Of a stretch of 64,000 nt of DNA, positions 27,401 to 42,200 are shown piece by piece (within the stretch, counting starts at the first letter, position 1; the number at the start of each line of letters is the position of its first letter). The position numbers and the translations under genes were made by a program. This DNA is from Halisarca cf. caerulea (Eukaryota; Porifera; Demospongiae; Chondrillida; Halisarcidae). Below the pieces are notes generated by a model, which worked only from the letters and a program-made list of their open reading frames with translations, was not told where the DNA came from and did not search any database. Location of the stretch: positions 26,001 to 90,000 of the forward strand of contig CAUJGJ010000311.1 of assembly GCA_963170055.1 (NCBI GenBank), written 5' to 3'.

Positions 27401-29540
27401 CTGAAGTGCTGTGGGCGTATTTGTGTAGTGTTGGATATGCTGGTGCTAATACCAATATTTGGCACTAGCACCACGCACATTCCCAGTGGACACACATGAC
27501 CTTTCTGAAGTGCTGTGGGCGTATTTGTGTAGTGTTGGATATGCTGGTGCTAATACCAATATTTGGCACTAGCACCACGCACATTCCCAGTGGACACACA
27601 TGACCTTTCTGAAGTGCTGTGGGCGTATTTGTGTAGTGTTGGATATGCTGGTGCTAATACCAATATTTGGCACTAGCACCACGCACATTCCCAGTGGACA
27701 CACATGAAGTTTCTTAACTACCGTGGGCGTATTTGTGTAATGTTTGATATGCTGGTGCTAATGGGAATATTTGGCACTAGCACCACGCACATTAGCAGTG
27801 AAAACTCATGAAGTATTCTTAACTACTGTGGGCGTATTTGTGTAATGTTGGGTATGCTGGTGCTAATACCAATATTTGGCACTAGCACCACGCACATTCC
27901 CAGTGGACACACGAAGTTTCTTAACTACTGTGGGAGTATTTGTGTAGTGTTGGATATGATGGTGCTAATACCAATATTTGGCACTAGCACCACGCACATT
28001 CCCAGTGGACACACATGACCTTTCTGAAGTGCTGTGGGCGTATTTGTGTAGTGTTGGATATGCTGGTGCTAATACCAATATTTGGCACTAGCACCACGCA
28101 CATTCCCAGTGGACACACATGACCTTTCTGAAGTGCTGTGGGCGTATTTGTGTAGTGTTGGATATGCTGGTGCTAATACCAATATTTGGCACTAGCACCA
28201 CGCACATTCCCAGTGGACACACATGACCTTTCTGAAGTGCTGTGGGCGTATTTGTGTAGTGTTGGATATGCTGGTGCTAATACCAATATTTGGCACTAGC
28301 ACCACGCACATTCCCAGTGGACACACATGACCTTTCTGAAGTGCTGTGGGCGTATTTGTGTAGTGTTGGATATGCACGTGCTAATACCAATATTTGGCAC
28401 TAGCACAACGCACATTCCCAGCAGACACACATGAAGTTTCTGAAGTGCTGTGGGCGTATTTGTGTAGTGTTGGATATGCTGGTGCTAATACCAATATTTG
28501 GCACTAGCACCACGCACATTCCCAGTGGACACACATGAAGTTTCTTAACTACCGTGGGCGTATTTGTGTAATGTTTGATATGCTGGTGCTAATGGGAATA
28601 TTTGGCACTAGCACCACGCACATTAGCAGTGAAAACTCATGAAGTATTCTTAACTACTGTGGGCGTATTTGTGTAATGTTGGGTATGCTGGTGCTAATAC
28701 CAATATTTGGCACTAGCAAAACGCACATTCCCAGTGGACACACGAAGTTTCTTAACTACTGTGGGAGTATTTGTGTAGTGTTGGATATGCTGGTGCTAAT
28801 ACCAATATTTGGCACTAGCACCACGCACATTCCCAGTGGACACACATGACCTTTCTGAAGTGCTGTGGGCGTATTTGTGTAGTGTTGGATATGCTGGTGC
28901 TAATACCAATATTTGGCAATAGCACCGCGCACATTCCCAGTGGACACACGAAGTTTCTTAACTACTGTGGGAGTATTTGTGTAGTGTTGGATATGCTGGT
29001 GCTAATACCAATATTTGGCACTAGCACCACGCACATTCCCAGTGGACACACGAAGTTTCTTAACTACTGTGGGAGAATTTGTGTAGTGTTGGATATGCTG
29101 GTGCTAATACCAATATTTGGCACTAGCACCACGCACATTCCCAGTGGACACACATGACCTTTCTGAAGTGCTTTGGGCGTATTTGTGTAGTGTTGGATAT
29201 TCTGGTGCAAATACCAATATTTGGCACTAGCACCACGCACATTCCCAGTGGACACACATGACCTTTCTGAAGTGCTGTGGGCGTATTTGTGTAGTGTTGG
29301 ATATGCTGGTGCTAATACCAATATTTGGCACTAGCACCACGCACATTCCCAGTGGACACACATGACCTTTCTGAAGTGCTGTGGGCGTATTTGTGTAGTG
29401 TTGGATATGCTGGTGCTAATACCAATATTTGGCACTAGCACCACGCACATTCCCAGTGGACACACATGACCTTTCTGAAGTGCTGTGGGCGTATTTGTGT
29501 AGTGTTGGATATGCTGGCGCTAATACCAATATTTGGCACT
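24481..29540 (+). repeat. 17-mer-related HOR zone with GTGAAAAC marker
   Basis: First-family monomers marked by two linked private changes, AACTACCGTGGG and CAGTGAAAACTC. The AAAACTC variant lies at 25,411, 27,176, 27,801 and 28,632, giving spacings of 1765, 625 and 831 bp (17, 6 and 8 monomers). The middle copies therefore come from recent short-range duplication. One copy has AATATATGG at about 27,145 where the others have AATATTTGG. Confidence 0.8.
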
Positions 29541-32500
29541 AGCACAACGCACATTCCCAGTAGACACACATGAAGTTTCTGAAGTGCTGTGGGCGTATTT
29601 GTGTAGTGTTGGATATGCTGGTGCTAATACCAATATTTGGCACTAGCACCACGCACATTCCCAGTGGACACACATGAAGTTTGTTAACTACTGTGGGCGT
29701 ATTTGTGTAATGTTGGATATGCTGGTGCTAATACCAATATTTGGCACTAGCACCACGCACATTCCCAGTGGACACACATGACTTTTCTGAAGTGCTGTGG
29801 GCGTATTTGTGTAGTGTTGGATATGCTGGTGCTAATACAAATATTTGGCCCTAGCACCACGCACATTCCTAGTGGACACACATGAAGTTTGTTAACTAAT
29901 GTGGGCGTATTTGTGTAATGTTGGATATTCTGGTGCTAATACCAATATTTGGCACTAGCACCACGCACATTCCCAGTGGACACACATGACCTTTCTGAAG
30001 TGCTGTGGGCGTATTTGTGTAGTGTTGGATATGCTGGTGCTAATACCAATATTTGGAACTAGCACCACGCACATTCCCAGTGGACACACATGACCTTTCT
30101 GAAGTGCTGTGGGCGTATTTGTGTGGTGTTGGATATGCTGGTGCTAATACCAATATTTGGCACTAGCACCACGCACATTTCCAGTAGACACACATGAAGT
30201 TTCTGAAGTGCTGTGGGCGTATTTGTGTAGTGTTGGATATGCACGTGCTAATACCAATATTTGGCACTAGCACCACGCACATTCCCAGTGGACACTCATG
30301 AAGTTTCTTAACTACTGTGGGCGTATTTGTGTAATGTTGGATATGCTGGTGCTAATACCAATATTTGGCACTAGCACCACGCACATTCCCAGTGGACACA
30401 CGAAGTTTCTTAACTACTGTGGGAGTATTTGTGTAGTGTTGGATATGCTGGTGCTAATACCAATATTTGGCACTAGCACCACGCACATTCCCAGTGGACA
30501 CACATGACCTTTCTGAAGTGCTGTGGGCGCATTTGTGTAGTGTTGGATATGCTGGTGCTAATACCAATATTTGGCACTAGCACCACGCACATTCCCAGTG
30601 GACACACATGACCTTTCTGAAGTGCTGTGGGCGTATTTGTGTAGTGTTGGATATGCTGGTGCTAATACCAATATTTGGCACTAGCACCACGCACATTCCC
30701 AGTGGACACACATGACCTTTCTGAAGTGCTGTGGGCGTATTTGTGTAGTGTTGGATATGCTGGTGCTAATACCAATATTTGGCACTAGCACAACGCACAT
30801 TCCCAGTAGACACACATGAAGTTTCTGAAGTGCTGTGGGCGTATTTGTGTAGTGTTGGATATGCTGGTGCTAATACCAATATTTGGCACTAGCACCACGC
30901 ACATTCCCAGTGGACACACATGAAGTTTGTTAACTACTGTGGGCGTATTTGTGTAATGTTGGATATGCTGGTGCTAATACCAATATTTGGCACTAGCACC
31001 ACGCACATTCCCAGTGGACACACATGACTTTTCTGAAGTGCTGTGGGCGTATTTGTGTAGTGTTGGATATGCTGGTGCTAATACCAATATTTGGCCCTAG
31101 CACCACGCACATTCCTAGTGGACACACATGAAGTTTGTTAACTAATGTGGGCGTATTTGTGTAATGTTGGATATTCTGGTGCTAATACCAATATTTGGCA
31201 CTAGCACCACGCACATTCCCAGTGGACACACATGACCTTTCTGAAGTGCTGTGGGCGTATTTGTGTAGTGTTGGATATGCTGGTGCTAATACCAATATTT
31301 GGAACTAGCACCACGCACATTCCCAGTGGACACACATGACCTTTCTGAAGTGCTGTGGGCGTATTTGTGTGGTGTTGGATATGCTGGTGCTAATACCAAT
31401 ATTTGGCACTAGCACCACGCACATTCCCAGTGGACACACATGACCTTTCTGAAGTGCTGTGGGCGTATTTGTGTGGTGTTGGATATGCTGGTGCTAATAC
31501 CAATATTTGGCACTAGCACCACGCACATTCCCAGTGGACACACATGACCTTTCTGAAGTGCTGTGGGCGTATTTGTGTAGTGTTGGATATGCTGGTGCTA
31601 ATACCAATATTTGGCACTAGCACCACGCACATTCCCAGTGGACACACATGACCTTTCTGAAGTGCTGTGGGCGTATTTGTGTAGTGTTGGATATGCTGGT
31701 GCTAATACCAATATTTGGCACTAGCACAACGCACATTCCCAGTAGACACACATGAAGTTTCTGAAGTGCTGTGGGCGTATTTGTGTAGTGTTGGATATGC
31801 TGGTGCTAATACCAATATTTGGCACTAGCACCACGCACATTCCCAGTGGACACACATGAAGTTTGTTAACTACTGTGGGCGTATTTGTGTAATGTTGGAT
31901 ATGCTGGTGCTAATACCAATATTTGGCACTAGCACCACGCACATTCCCAGTGGACACACATGACTTTTCTGAAGTGCTGTGGGCGTATTTGTGTAGTGTT
32001 GGATATGCTGGTGCTAATACCAATATTTGGCCCTAGCACCACGCACATTCCTAGTGGACACACATGAAGTTTGTTAACTAATGTGGGCGTATTTGTGTAA
32101 TGTTGGATATTCTGGTGCTAATACCAATATTTGGCACTAGCACCACGCACATTCCCAGTGGACACACATGACCTTTCTGAAGTGCTGTGGGCGTATTTGT
32201 GTAGTGTTGGATATGCTGGTGCTAATACCAATATTTGGAACTAGCACCACGCACATTCCCAGTGGACACACATGACCTTTCTGAAGTGCTGTGGGCGTAT
32301 TTGTGTGGTGTTGGATATGCTGGTGCTAATACCAATATTTGGCACTAGCACCACGCACATTTCCAGTAGACACACATGAAGTTTCTGAAGTGCTGTGGGC
32401 GTATTTGTGTAGTGTTGGATATGCACGTGCTAATACCAATATTTGGCACTAGCACCACGCACATTCCCAGTGGACACTCATGAAGTTTCTTAACTACTGT

Positions 32501-35500
32501 GGGCGTATTTGTGTAATGTTGGATATGCTGGTGCTAATACCAATATTTGGCACTAGCACCACGCACATTCCCAGTGGACACACGAAGTTTCTTAACTACT
32601 GTGGGAGTATTTGTGTAGTGTTGGATATGCTGGTGCTAATACCAATATTTGGCACTAGCACCACGCACATTCCCAGTGGACACACATGACCTTTCTGAAG
32701 TGCTGTGGGCGCATTTGTGTAGTGTTGGATATGCTGGTGCTAATACCAATATTTGGCACTAGCACCACGCACATTCCCAGTGGACACACATGACCTTTCT
32801 GAAGTGCTGTGGGCGTATTTGTGTAGTGTTGGATATGCTGGTGCTAATACCAATATTTGGCACTAGCACCACGCACATTCCCAGTGGACACACATGACTT
32901 TTCTGAAGTGCTGTGGGCGTATTTGTGTAGTGTTGGATATGCTGGTGCTAATACCAATATTTGGCCCTAGCACCACGCACATTCCTAGTGGACACACATG
33001 AAGTTTGTTAACTAATGTGGGCGTATTTGTGTAATGTTGGATATTCTGGTGCTAATACCAATATTTGGCACTAGCACCACGCACATTCCCAGTGGACACA
33101 CATGACCTTTCTGAAGTGCTGTGGGCGTATTTGTGTAGTGTTGGATATGCTGGTGCTAATACCAATATTTGGAACTAGCACCACGCACATTCCCAGTGGA
33201 CACACATGACCTTTCTGAAGTGCTGTGGGCGTATTTGTGTGGTGTTGGATATGCTGGTGCTAATACCAATATTTGGCACTAGCACCACGCACATTTCCAG
33301 TAGACACACATGAAGTTTCTGAAGTGCTGTGGGCGTATTTGTGTAGTGTTGGATATGCACGTGCTAATACCAATATTTGGCACTAGCACCACGCACATTC
33401 CCAGTGGACACTCATGAAGTTTCTTAACTACTGTGGGCGTATTTGTGTAATGTTGGATATGCTGGTGCTAATACCAATATTTGGCACTAGCACCACGCAC
33501 ATTCCCAGTGGACACACGAAGTTTCTTAACTACTGTGGGAGTATTTGTGTAGTGTTGGATATGCTGGTGCTAATACCAATATTTGGCACTAGCACCACGC
33601 ACATTCCCAGTGGACACACATGACCTTTCTGAAGTGCTGTGGGCGCATTTGTGTAGTGTTGGATATGCTGGTGCTAATACCAATATTTGGCACTAGCACC
33701 ACGCACATTCCCAGTGGACACACATGACCTTTCTGAAGTGCTGTGGGCGTATTTGTGTAGTGTTGGATATGCTGGTGCTAATACCAATATTTGGCACTAG
33801 CACCACGCACATTCCCAGTGGACACACATGACCTTTCTGAAGTGCTGTGGGCGCATTTGTGTAGTGTTGGATATGCTGGTGCTAATACCAATATTTGGCA
33901 CTAGCACCACGCACATTCCCAGTGGACACACATGACCTTTCTGAAGTGCTGTGGGCGTATTTGTGTAGTGTTGGATATGCTGGTGCTAATACCAATATTT
34001 GGCACTAGCACCACGCACATTCCCAGTGGACACACATGACTTTTCTGAAGTGCTGTGGGCGTATTTGTGTAGTGTTGGATATGCTGGTGCTAATACCAAT
34101 ATTTGGCCCTAGCACCACGCACATTCCTAGTGGACACACATGAAGTTTGTTAACTAATGTGGGCGTATTTGTGTAATGTTGGATATTCTGGTGCTAATAC
34201 CAATATTTGGCACTAGCACCACGCACATTCCCAGTGGACACACATGACCTTTCTGAAGTGCTGTGGGCGTATTTGTGTAGTGTTGGATATGCTGGTGCTA
34301 ATACCAATATTTGGAACTAGCACCACGCACATTCCCAGTGGACACACATGACCTTTCTGAAGTGCTGTGGGCGTATTTGTGTGGTGTTGGATATGCTGGT
34401 GCTAATACCAATATTTGGCACTAGCACCACGCACATTTCCAGTAGACACACATGAAGTTTCTGAAGTGCTGTGGGCGTATTTGTGTAGTGTTGGATATGC
34501 ACGTGCTAATACCAATATTTGGCACTAGCACCACGCACATTCCCAGTGGACACTCATGAAGTTTCTTAACTACTGTGGGCGTATTTGTGTAATGTTGGAT
34601 ATGCTGGTGCTAATACCAATATTTGGCACTAGCACCACGCACATTCCCAGTGGACACACGAAGTTTCTTAACTACTGTGGGAGTATTTGTGTAGTGTTGG
34701 ATATGCTGGTGCTAATACCAATATTTGGCACTAGCACCACGCACATTCCCAGTGGACACACATGACCTTTCTGAAGTGCTGTGGGCGCATTTGTGTAGTG
34801 TTGGATATGCTGGTGCTAATACCAATATTTGGCACTAGCACCACGCACATTCCCAGTGGACACACATGACCTTTCTGAAGTGCTGTGGGCGTATTTGTGT
34901 AGTGTTGGATATGCTGGTGCTAATACCAATATTTGGCACTAGCACCACGCACATTCCCAGTGGACACACATGACCTTTCTGAAGTGCTGTGGGCGTATTT
35001 GTGTAGTGTTGGATATGCTGGTGCTAATACCAATATTTGGCACTAGCACAACGCACATTCCCAGTAGACACACATGAAGTTTCTGAAGTGCTGTGGGCGT
35101 ATTTGTGTAGTGTTGGATATGCTGGTGCTAATACCAATATTTGGCACTAGCACCACGCACATTCCCAGTGGACACACATGAAGTTTGTTAACTACTGTGG
35201 GCGTATTTGTGTAATGTTGGATATGCTGGTGCTAATACCAATATTTGGCACTAGCACCACGCACATTCCCAGTGGACACACATGACTTTTCTGAAGTGCT
35301 GTGGGCGTATTTGTGTAGTGTTGGATATGCTGGTGCTAATACCAATATTTGGCCCTAGCACCACGCACATTCCTAGTGGACACACATGAAGTTTGTTAAC
35401 TAATGTGGGCGTATTTGTGTAATGTTGGATATTCTGGTGCTAATACCAATATTTGGCACTAGCACCACGCACATTCCCAGTGGACACACATGACCTTTCT

Positions 35501-38500
35501 GAAGTGCTGTGGGCGTATTTGTGTAGTGTTGGATATGCTGGTGCTAATACCAATATTTGGCACTAGCACCACGCATATTCCCAGTGGACACACATGACCT
35601 TTCTGAAGTGCTGTGGGCGTATTTGTGTAGTGTTGGATATGCTGGTGCTAATACCAATATTTGGCACTAGCACCACGCACATTTCCAGTAGACACACATG
35701 AAGTTTCTGAAGTGCTGTGGGCGTATTTGTGTAGTGTTGGATATGCACGTGCTAATACCAATATTTGGCACTAGCACCACGCACATTCCCAGTGGACACT
35801 CATGAAGTTTCTTAACTACTGTGGGCGTATTTGTGTAGTGTTGGATATGCTGGTGCTAATACCAATATTTGGCACTAGCACCACGCACATTCCCAGTGGA
35901 CACACGAAGTTTCTTAACTACTGTGGGAGTATTTGTGTAGTGTTGGATATGCTGGTGCTAATACCAATATTTGGCACTAGCACCACGCACATTCCCAGTG
36001 GACACACATGACCTTTCTAAAGTGCTGTGGTCGTATTTGTGTAGTGTTGTATATGCTGGTGCTAATACCAATATTTGGCACTAGCACCACGCACATTCCC
36101 AGTGGACACACATGACCTTTCTGAAGTGCTGTGGGCGTATTTGTGTAGTGTTGGATATGCTGGTGCTAATACCAATATTTGGCACTAGCACCACGCACAT
36201 TCCCAGTGGACACACATGACCTTTCTGAAGTGCTGTGGGCGTATTTGTGTAGTGTTGGATATGCTGGTGCTTATACCAGTATTTGGCACTAGCACCACGC
36301 ACATTCCCAGTGGACACACATGACCTTTCTGAAGTGCTGTGGGCGTATTTGTGTAGTGTTGGATATGCTGGTGCTAATACCAATATTTGGCACTAGCACA
36401 ACGCACATTCCCAGTAGACACACATGAAGTTTTTGAAGTGCTGTGGGCGTATTTGTGTAGTGTTGGATATGCTGGTGCTAATACCAATATTTGGCACTAG
36501 CACAACGCACATTCCCAGTAGACACACATGAAGTTTCTGAAGTGCTGTGGGCGTATTTGTGTAGTGTTGGATATGCTGGTGCTAATACCAATATTTGGCA
36601 CTAGCACCACGCACATTCCCAGTGGACACACATGAAGTTTGTTAACTACTGTGGGCGTATTTGTGTAATGTTGGATATGCTGGTGCTAATACCAATATTT
36701 GGCACTAGCACCACGCACATTCCCAGTGGACACACATGACTTTTCTGAAGTGCTGTGGGCGTATTTGTGTAGTGTTGGATATGCTGGTGCTAATACCAAT
36801 ATTTGGCCCTAGCACCACGCACATTCCTAGTGGACACACATGAAGTTTGTTAACTAATGTGGGCGTATTTGTGTAATGTTGGATATTCTGGTGCTAATAC
36901 CAATATTTGGCACTAGCACCACGCACATTCCCAGTGGACACACATGACCTTTCTGAAGTGCTGTGGGCGTATTTGTGTAGTGTTGGATATGCTGGTGCTA
37001 ATACCAATATTTGGCACTAGCACCACGCATATTCCCAGTGGACACACATGACCTTTCTGAAGTGCTGTGGGCGTATTTGTGTAGTGTTGGATATGCTGGT
37101 GCTAATACCAATATTTGGCACTAGCACCACGCACATTTCCAGTAGACACACATGAAGTTTCTGAAGTGCTGTGGGCGTATTTGTGTAGTGTTGGATATGC
37201 ACGTGCTAATACCAATATTTGGCACTAGCACCACGCACATTCCCAGTGGACACTCATGAAGTTTCTTAACTACTGTGGGCGTATTTGTGTAATGTTGGAT
37301 ATGCTGGTGCTAATACCAATATTTGGCACTAGCACCACGCACATTCCCAGTGGACACACGAAGTTTCTTAACTACTGTGGGAGTATTTGTGTAGTGTTGG
37401 ATATGCTGGTGCTAATACCAATATTTGGCACTAGCACCACGCACATTCCCAGTGGACACACATGACCTTTCTAAAGTGCTGTGGTCGTATTTGTGTAGTG
37501 TTGTATATGCTGGTGCTAATACCAATATTTGGCACTAGCACCACGCACATTCCCAGTGGACACACATGACCTTTCTGAAGTGCTGTGGGCGTATTTGTGT
37601 AGTGTTGGATATGCTGGTGCTAATACCAATATTTGGCACTAGCACCACGCACATTCCCAGTGGACACACATGACCTTTCTGAAGTGCTGTGGGCGTATTT
37701 GTGTAGTGTTGGATATGCTGGTGCTTATACCAATATTTGGCACTAGCACCACGCACATTCCCAGTGGACACACATGACCTTTCTGAAGTGCTGTGGGCGT
37801 ATTTGTGTAGTGTTGGATATGCTGGTGCTAATACCAATATTTGGCACTAGCACAACGCACATTCCCAGTAGACACACATGAAGTTTCTGAAGTGCTGTGG
37901 GCGTATTTGTGTAGTGTTGGATATGCTGGTGCTAATACCAATATTTGGCACTAGCACAACGCACATTCCCAGTAGACACACATGAAGTTTCTGAAGTGCT
38001 GTGGGCGTATTTGTGTAGTGTTGGATATGCTGGTGCTAATACCAATATTTGGCACTAGCACCACGCACATTCCCAGTGGACACACATGAAGTTTGTTAAC
38101 TACTGTGGGCGTATTTGTGTAATGTTGGATATGCTGGTGCTAATACCAATATTTGGCACTAGCACCACGCACATTCCCAGTGGACACACGAAGTTTCTTA
38201 ACTACTGTGGGAGTATTTGTGTAGTATTGGATATGCTGGTGCTAATACCAATATTTGGCACTAGCACCACGCACATTCCCAGTGGACACACATGACCTTT
38301 CTGAAGTGCTGTGGGCGTATTTGTGTAGTGTTGGATATGCTGGTGCTAATACCAATATTTGGCACTAGCACCACGCACATTCCCAGTGGACACACATGAC
38401 CTTTCTGAAGTGCTGTGGGCGTATTTGTGTAGTGTTGGATATGCTGGTGCTAATACCAATATTTGGCACTAGCACCACGCACATTCCCAGTGGACACACA

Positions 38501-39227
38501 TGACCTTTCTGAAGTGCTGTGGGCGTATTTGTGTAGTGTTGGATATGCTGGTGCTAATACCAATATTTGGCACTAGCACAACGCACATTCCCCGTAGACA
38601 CACATGAAGTTTCTGAAGTGCTGTGGGCGTATTTGTGTAGTGTTGGATATGCTGGTGCTAATACCAATATTTGGCACTAGCACCACGCACATTCCCAGTG
38701 GACACACATGAAGTTTGTTAACTACTGTGGGCGTATTTGTGTAATGTTGGATATGCTGGTGCTAATACCAATATTTGGCACTAGCACCACGCACATTCCC
38801 AGTGGACACACATGACTTTTCTGAAGTGCTGTGGGCGTATTTGTGTAGTGTTGGATATGCTGGTGCTAATACCAATATTTGGCCCTAGCACCACGCACAT
38901 TCCTAGTGGACACACATGAAGTTTGTTAACTAATGTGGGCGTATTTGTGTAATGTTGGATATTCTGGTGCTAATACCAATATTTGGCACTAGCACCACGC
39001 ACATTCCCAGTGGACACACATGACCTTTCTGAAGTGCTGTGGGCGTATTTGTGTAGTGTTGGATATGCTGGTGCTAATACCAATATTTTGCACTAGCACC
39101 ACGCACATTTCCAGTAGACACACATGAAGTTTCTGAAGTGCTGTGGGCGTATTTGTGTAGTGTTGGATATGCACGTGCTAATACCAATATTTGGCACTAG
39201 CACCACGCACATTCCCAGTGGACACTC
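29541..39227 (+). repeat. Long run of second-family HORs with modular lengths
   Basis: Equivalent points at 30,298, 32,480, 33,414, 34,556, 35,802, 37,256 and 39,228 give periods of 2182, 934, 1142, 1246, 1454 and 1972 bp, close to 21, 9, 11, 12, 14 and 19 monomers. Copies between about 30 and 34.8 kb share private variants (GGAACTAGC, GTGTGGTGTT, GGGCGCATTTG), which marks a single recent expansion. The copies at 35.6 and 37.0 kb share GCATATTCCC, and those at 36.27 and 37.72 kb share GTGCTTATACC. Confidence 0.85.
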
Positions 39228-42200
39228 ATGAAGTTTCTTAACTACTGTGGGCGTATTTGTGTAATGTTGGATATGCTGGTGCTAATACCAATATTTGGCA
39301 CTAGCACCACGCACATTCCCAGTGGACACACGAAGTTTCTTAACTACTGTGGGAGTATTTGTGTAGTGTTGGATATGCTGGTGCTAATACCAATATTTGG
39401 CACTAGCACCACGCACATTCCCAGTGGACACACATGACCTTTCTAAAGTGCTGTGGTCGTATTTGTGTAGTGTTGTATATGCTGGTGCTAATACCAATAT
39501 TTGGCACTAGCACCACGCACATTCCCAGTGGACACACATGACCTTTCTGAAGTGCTGTGGGCGTATTTGTGTAGTGTTGGATATGCTGGTGCTAATACCA
39601 ATATTTGGCACTAGCACCACGCACATTCCCAGTGGACACACATGACCTTTCTGAAGTGCTGTGGGCGTATTTGTGTAGTGTTGGATATGCTGGTGCTAAT
39701 ACCAATATTTGGCACTAGCACCACGCACATTCCCAGTGGACACACATGACCTTTCTGAAGTGCTGTGGGCGTATTTGTGTAGTGTTGGATATGCTGGTGC
39801 TAATACCAATATTTGGCACTAGCACAACGCACATTCCCAGTAGACACACATGTAATTTCTGAAGTGCTGTGGGCGTATTTGTGTAGTGTTGGATATGCTC
39901 GTGCTAATACCAATATTTGGCCCTAGCACCACGCACATTCCCAGTGGACACACATGAAGTTTCTTAACTACTGTGGGCGTATTTGTGTAATGTTTGATAT
40001 GCTGGTGCTAATGGGAATATTTGGCACTAGCACCACGCACATTAGCAGTGGACACTCATGAAGTATTCTTAACTACTGTGGGCGTATTTGTGTAATGTTG
40101 GATATGCTGGTGCTAATACCAATATTTGGCACTAGCACAACGCACATTCCCAGTGGACACACGAAGTTTCTTAACTACTGTGGGAGTATTTGTGTAGTGT
40201 TGGATATGCTGGTGCTAATACCAATATTTGGCACTAGCACCACGCACATTCCCAGTGGACACACATGACCTTTCTGAAGTGCTGTGGGCGTATTTGTGTA
40301 GTGTTGGATATGCTGGTTCTAATACCAATATTTGGCAATAGCACCGCGCACATTCCCAGTGGACACACGAAGTTTCTTAACTACTGTGGGAGTATTTGTG
40401 TAGTGTTGGATATGCTGGTGCTAATACCAATATTTGGCACTAGCACCACGCACATTCCCAGTGGACACACATGACCTTTCTGAAGTGCTGTGGTCGTATT
40501 TGTGTAGTGTTGGATATGCTGGTGCTAATACCAATATTTGGCACTAGCACCACGCACATTCCCAGTGGACACACATGACCTTTCTGAAGTGCTTTGGGCG
40601 TATTTGTGTAGTGTTGGATATGCTGGTGCTAATACCAATATTTGGCACTAGCACCACGCACATTCCCAGTGGACACACATGAAGTTTGTTAACTACTGTG
40701 GGCGTATTTGTGTAATGTTGGATATGCTGGTGCTAATACCAATATTTGGCACTAGCACCACGAAAATTCCCAGTGGACACACATGACTTTTCTGAAGTGC
40801 TGTGGGCGTATTTGTGTAGTGTTGGATATGCTGGTGCTAATACCAATATTTGGCCCTAGCACCACGCACATTCCTAGTGGACACACATGAAGTTTGTTAA
40901 CTAATGTGGGCGTATTTGTGTAATGTTGGATATTCTGGTGCTAATACCAATATTTGGCACTAGCACCACGCACATTCCCAGTGGACACACATGACCTTTC
41001 TGAAGTGCTGTGGGCGTATTTGTGTAGTGTTGGATATGCTGGTGCTAATACCAATATTTGGCACTAGCACCACGCACATTCCCAGTGGACACTCATGAAG
41101 TTTCTTAACTACTGTGGGCGTATTTGTGTAATGTTGGATATGCTGGTGCTAATACCAATATTTGGCACTAGCACCACGCACATTCCCAGTGGACACACGA
41201 AGTTTCTTAACTACTGTGGGAGTATTTGTGTAGTGTTGGATATGCTGGTGCTAATACCAATATTTGGCACTAGCACCACGCACATTCCCAGTGGACACAC
41301 ATGACCTTTCTGAAGTGCTTTGGGCGTATTTGTGTAGTGTTGGATATGCTGGTGCTAATACCAATATTTGGCACTAGCACCACGCACATTCCCAGTGGAC
41401 ACACATGAAGTTTGTTAACTACTGTGGGCGTATTTGTGTAATGTTGGATATGCTGGTGCTAATACCAATATTTGGCACTAGCACCACGAAAATTCCCAGT
41501 GGACACACATGACTTTTCTGAAGTGCTGTGGGCGTATTTGTGTAGTGTTGGATATGCTGGTGCTAATACCAATATTTGGCCCTAGCACCACGCACATTCC
41601 TAGTGGACACACATGAAGTTTGTTAACTAATGTGGGCGTATTTGTGTAATGTTGGATATTCTGGTGCTAATACCAATATTTGGCACTAGCACCACGCACA
41701 TTCCCAGTGGACACACATGACCTTTCTGAAGTGCTGTGGGCGTATTTGTGTAGTGTTGGATATGCTGGTGCTAATACCAATATTTGGCACTAGCACCACG
41801 CACATTCCCAGTGGACACTCATGAAGTTTCTTAACTACTGTGGGCGTATTTGTGTAATGTTGGATATGCTGGTGCTAATACCAATATTTGGCACTAGCAC
41901 CACGCACATTCCCAGTGGACACACGAAGTTTCTTAACTACTGTGGGAGTATTTGTGTAGTGTTGGATATGCTGGTGCTAATACCAATATTTGGCACTAGC
42001 ACCACGCACATTCCCAGTGGACACACATGACCTTTCTAAAGTGCTGTGGTCGTATTTGTGTAGTGTTGTATATGCTGGTGCTAATACCAGTATTTGGCAC
42101 TAGCACCACGCACATTCCCAGTGTACACACATGACCTTTCTGAAGTGCTGTGGGCGTATTTGTGTAGTGTTGGATATGCTGGTGCTAATACCAATATTTG

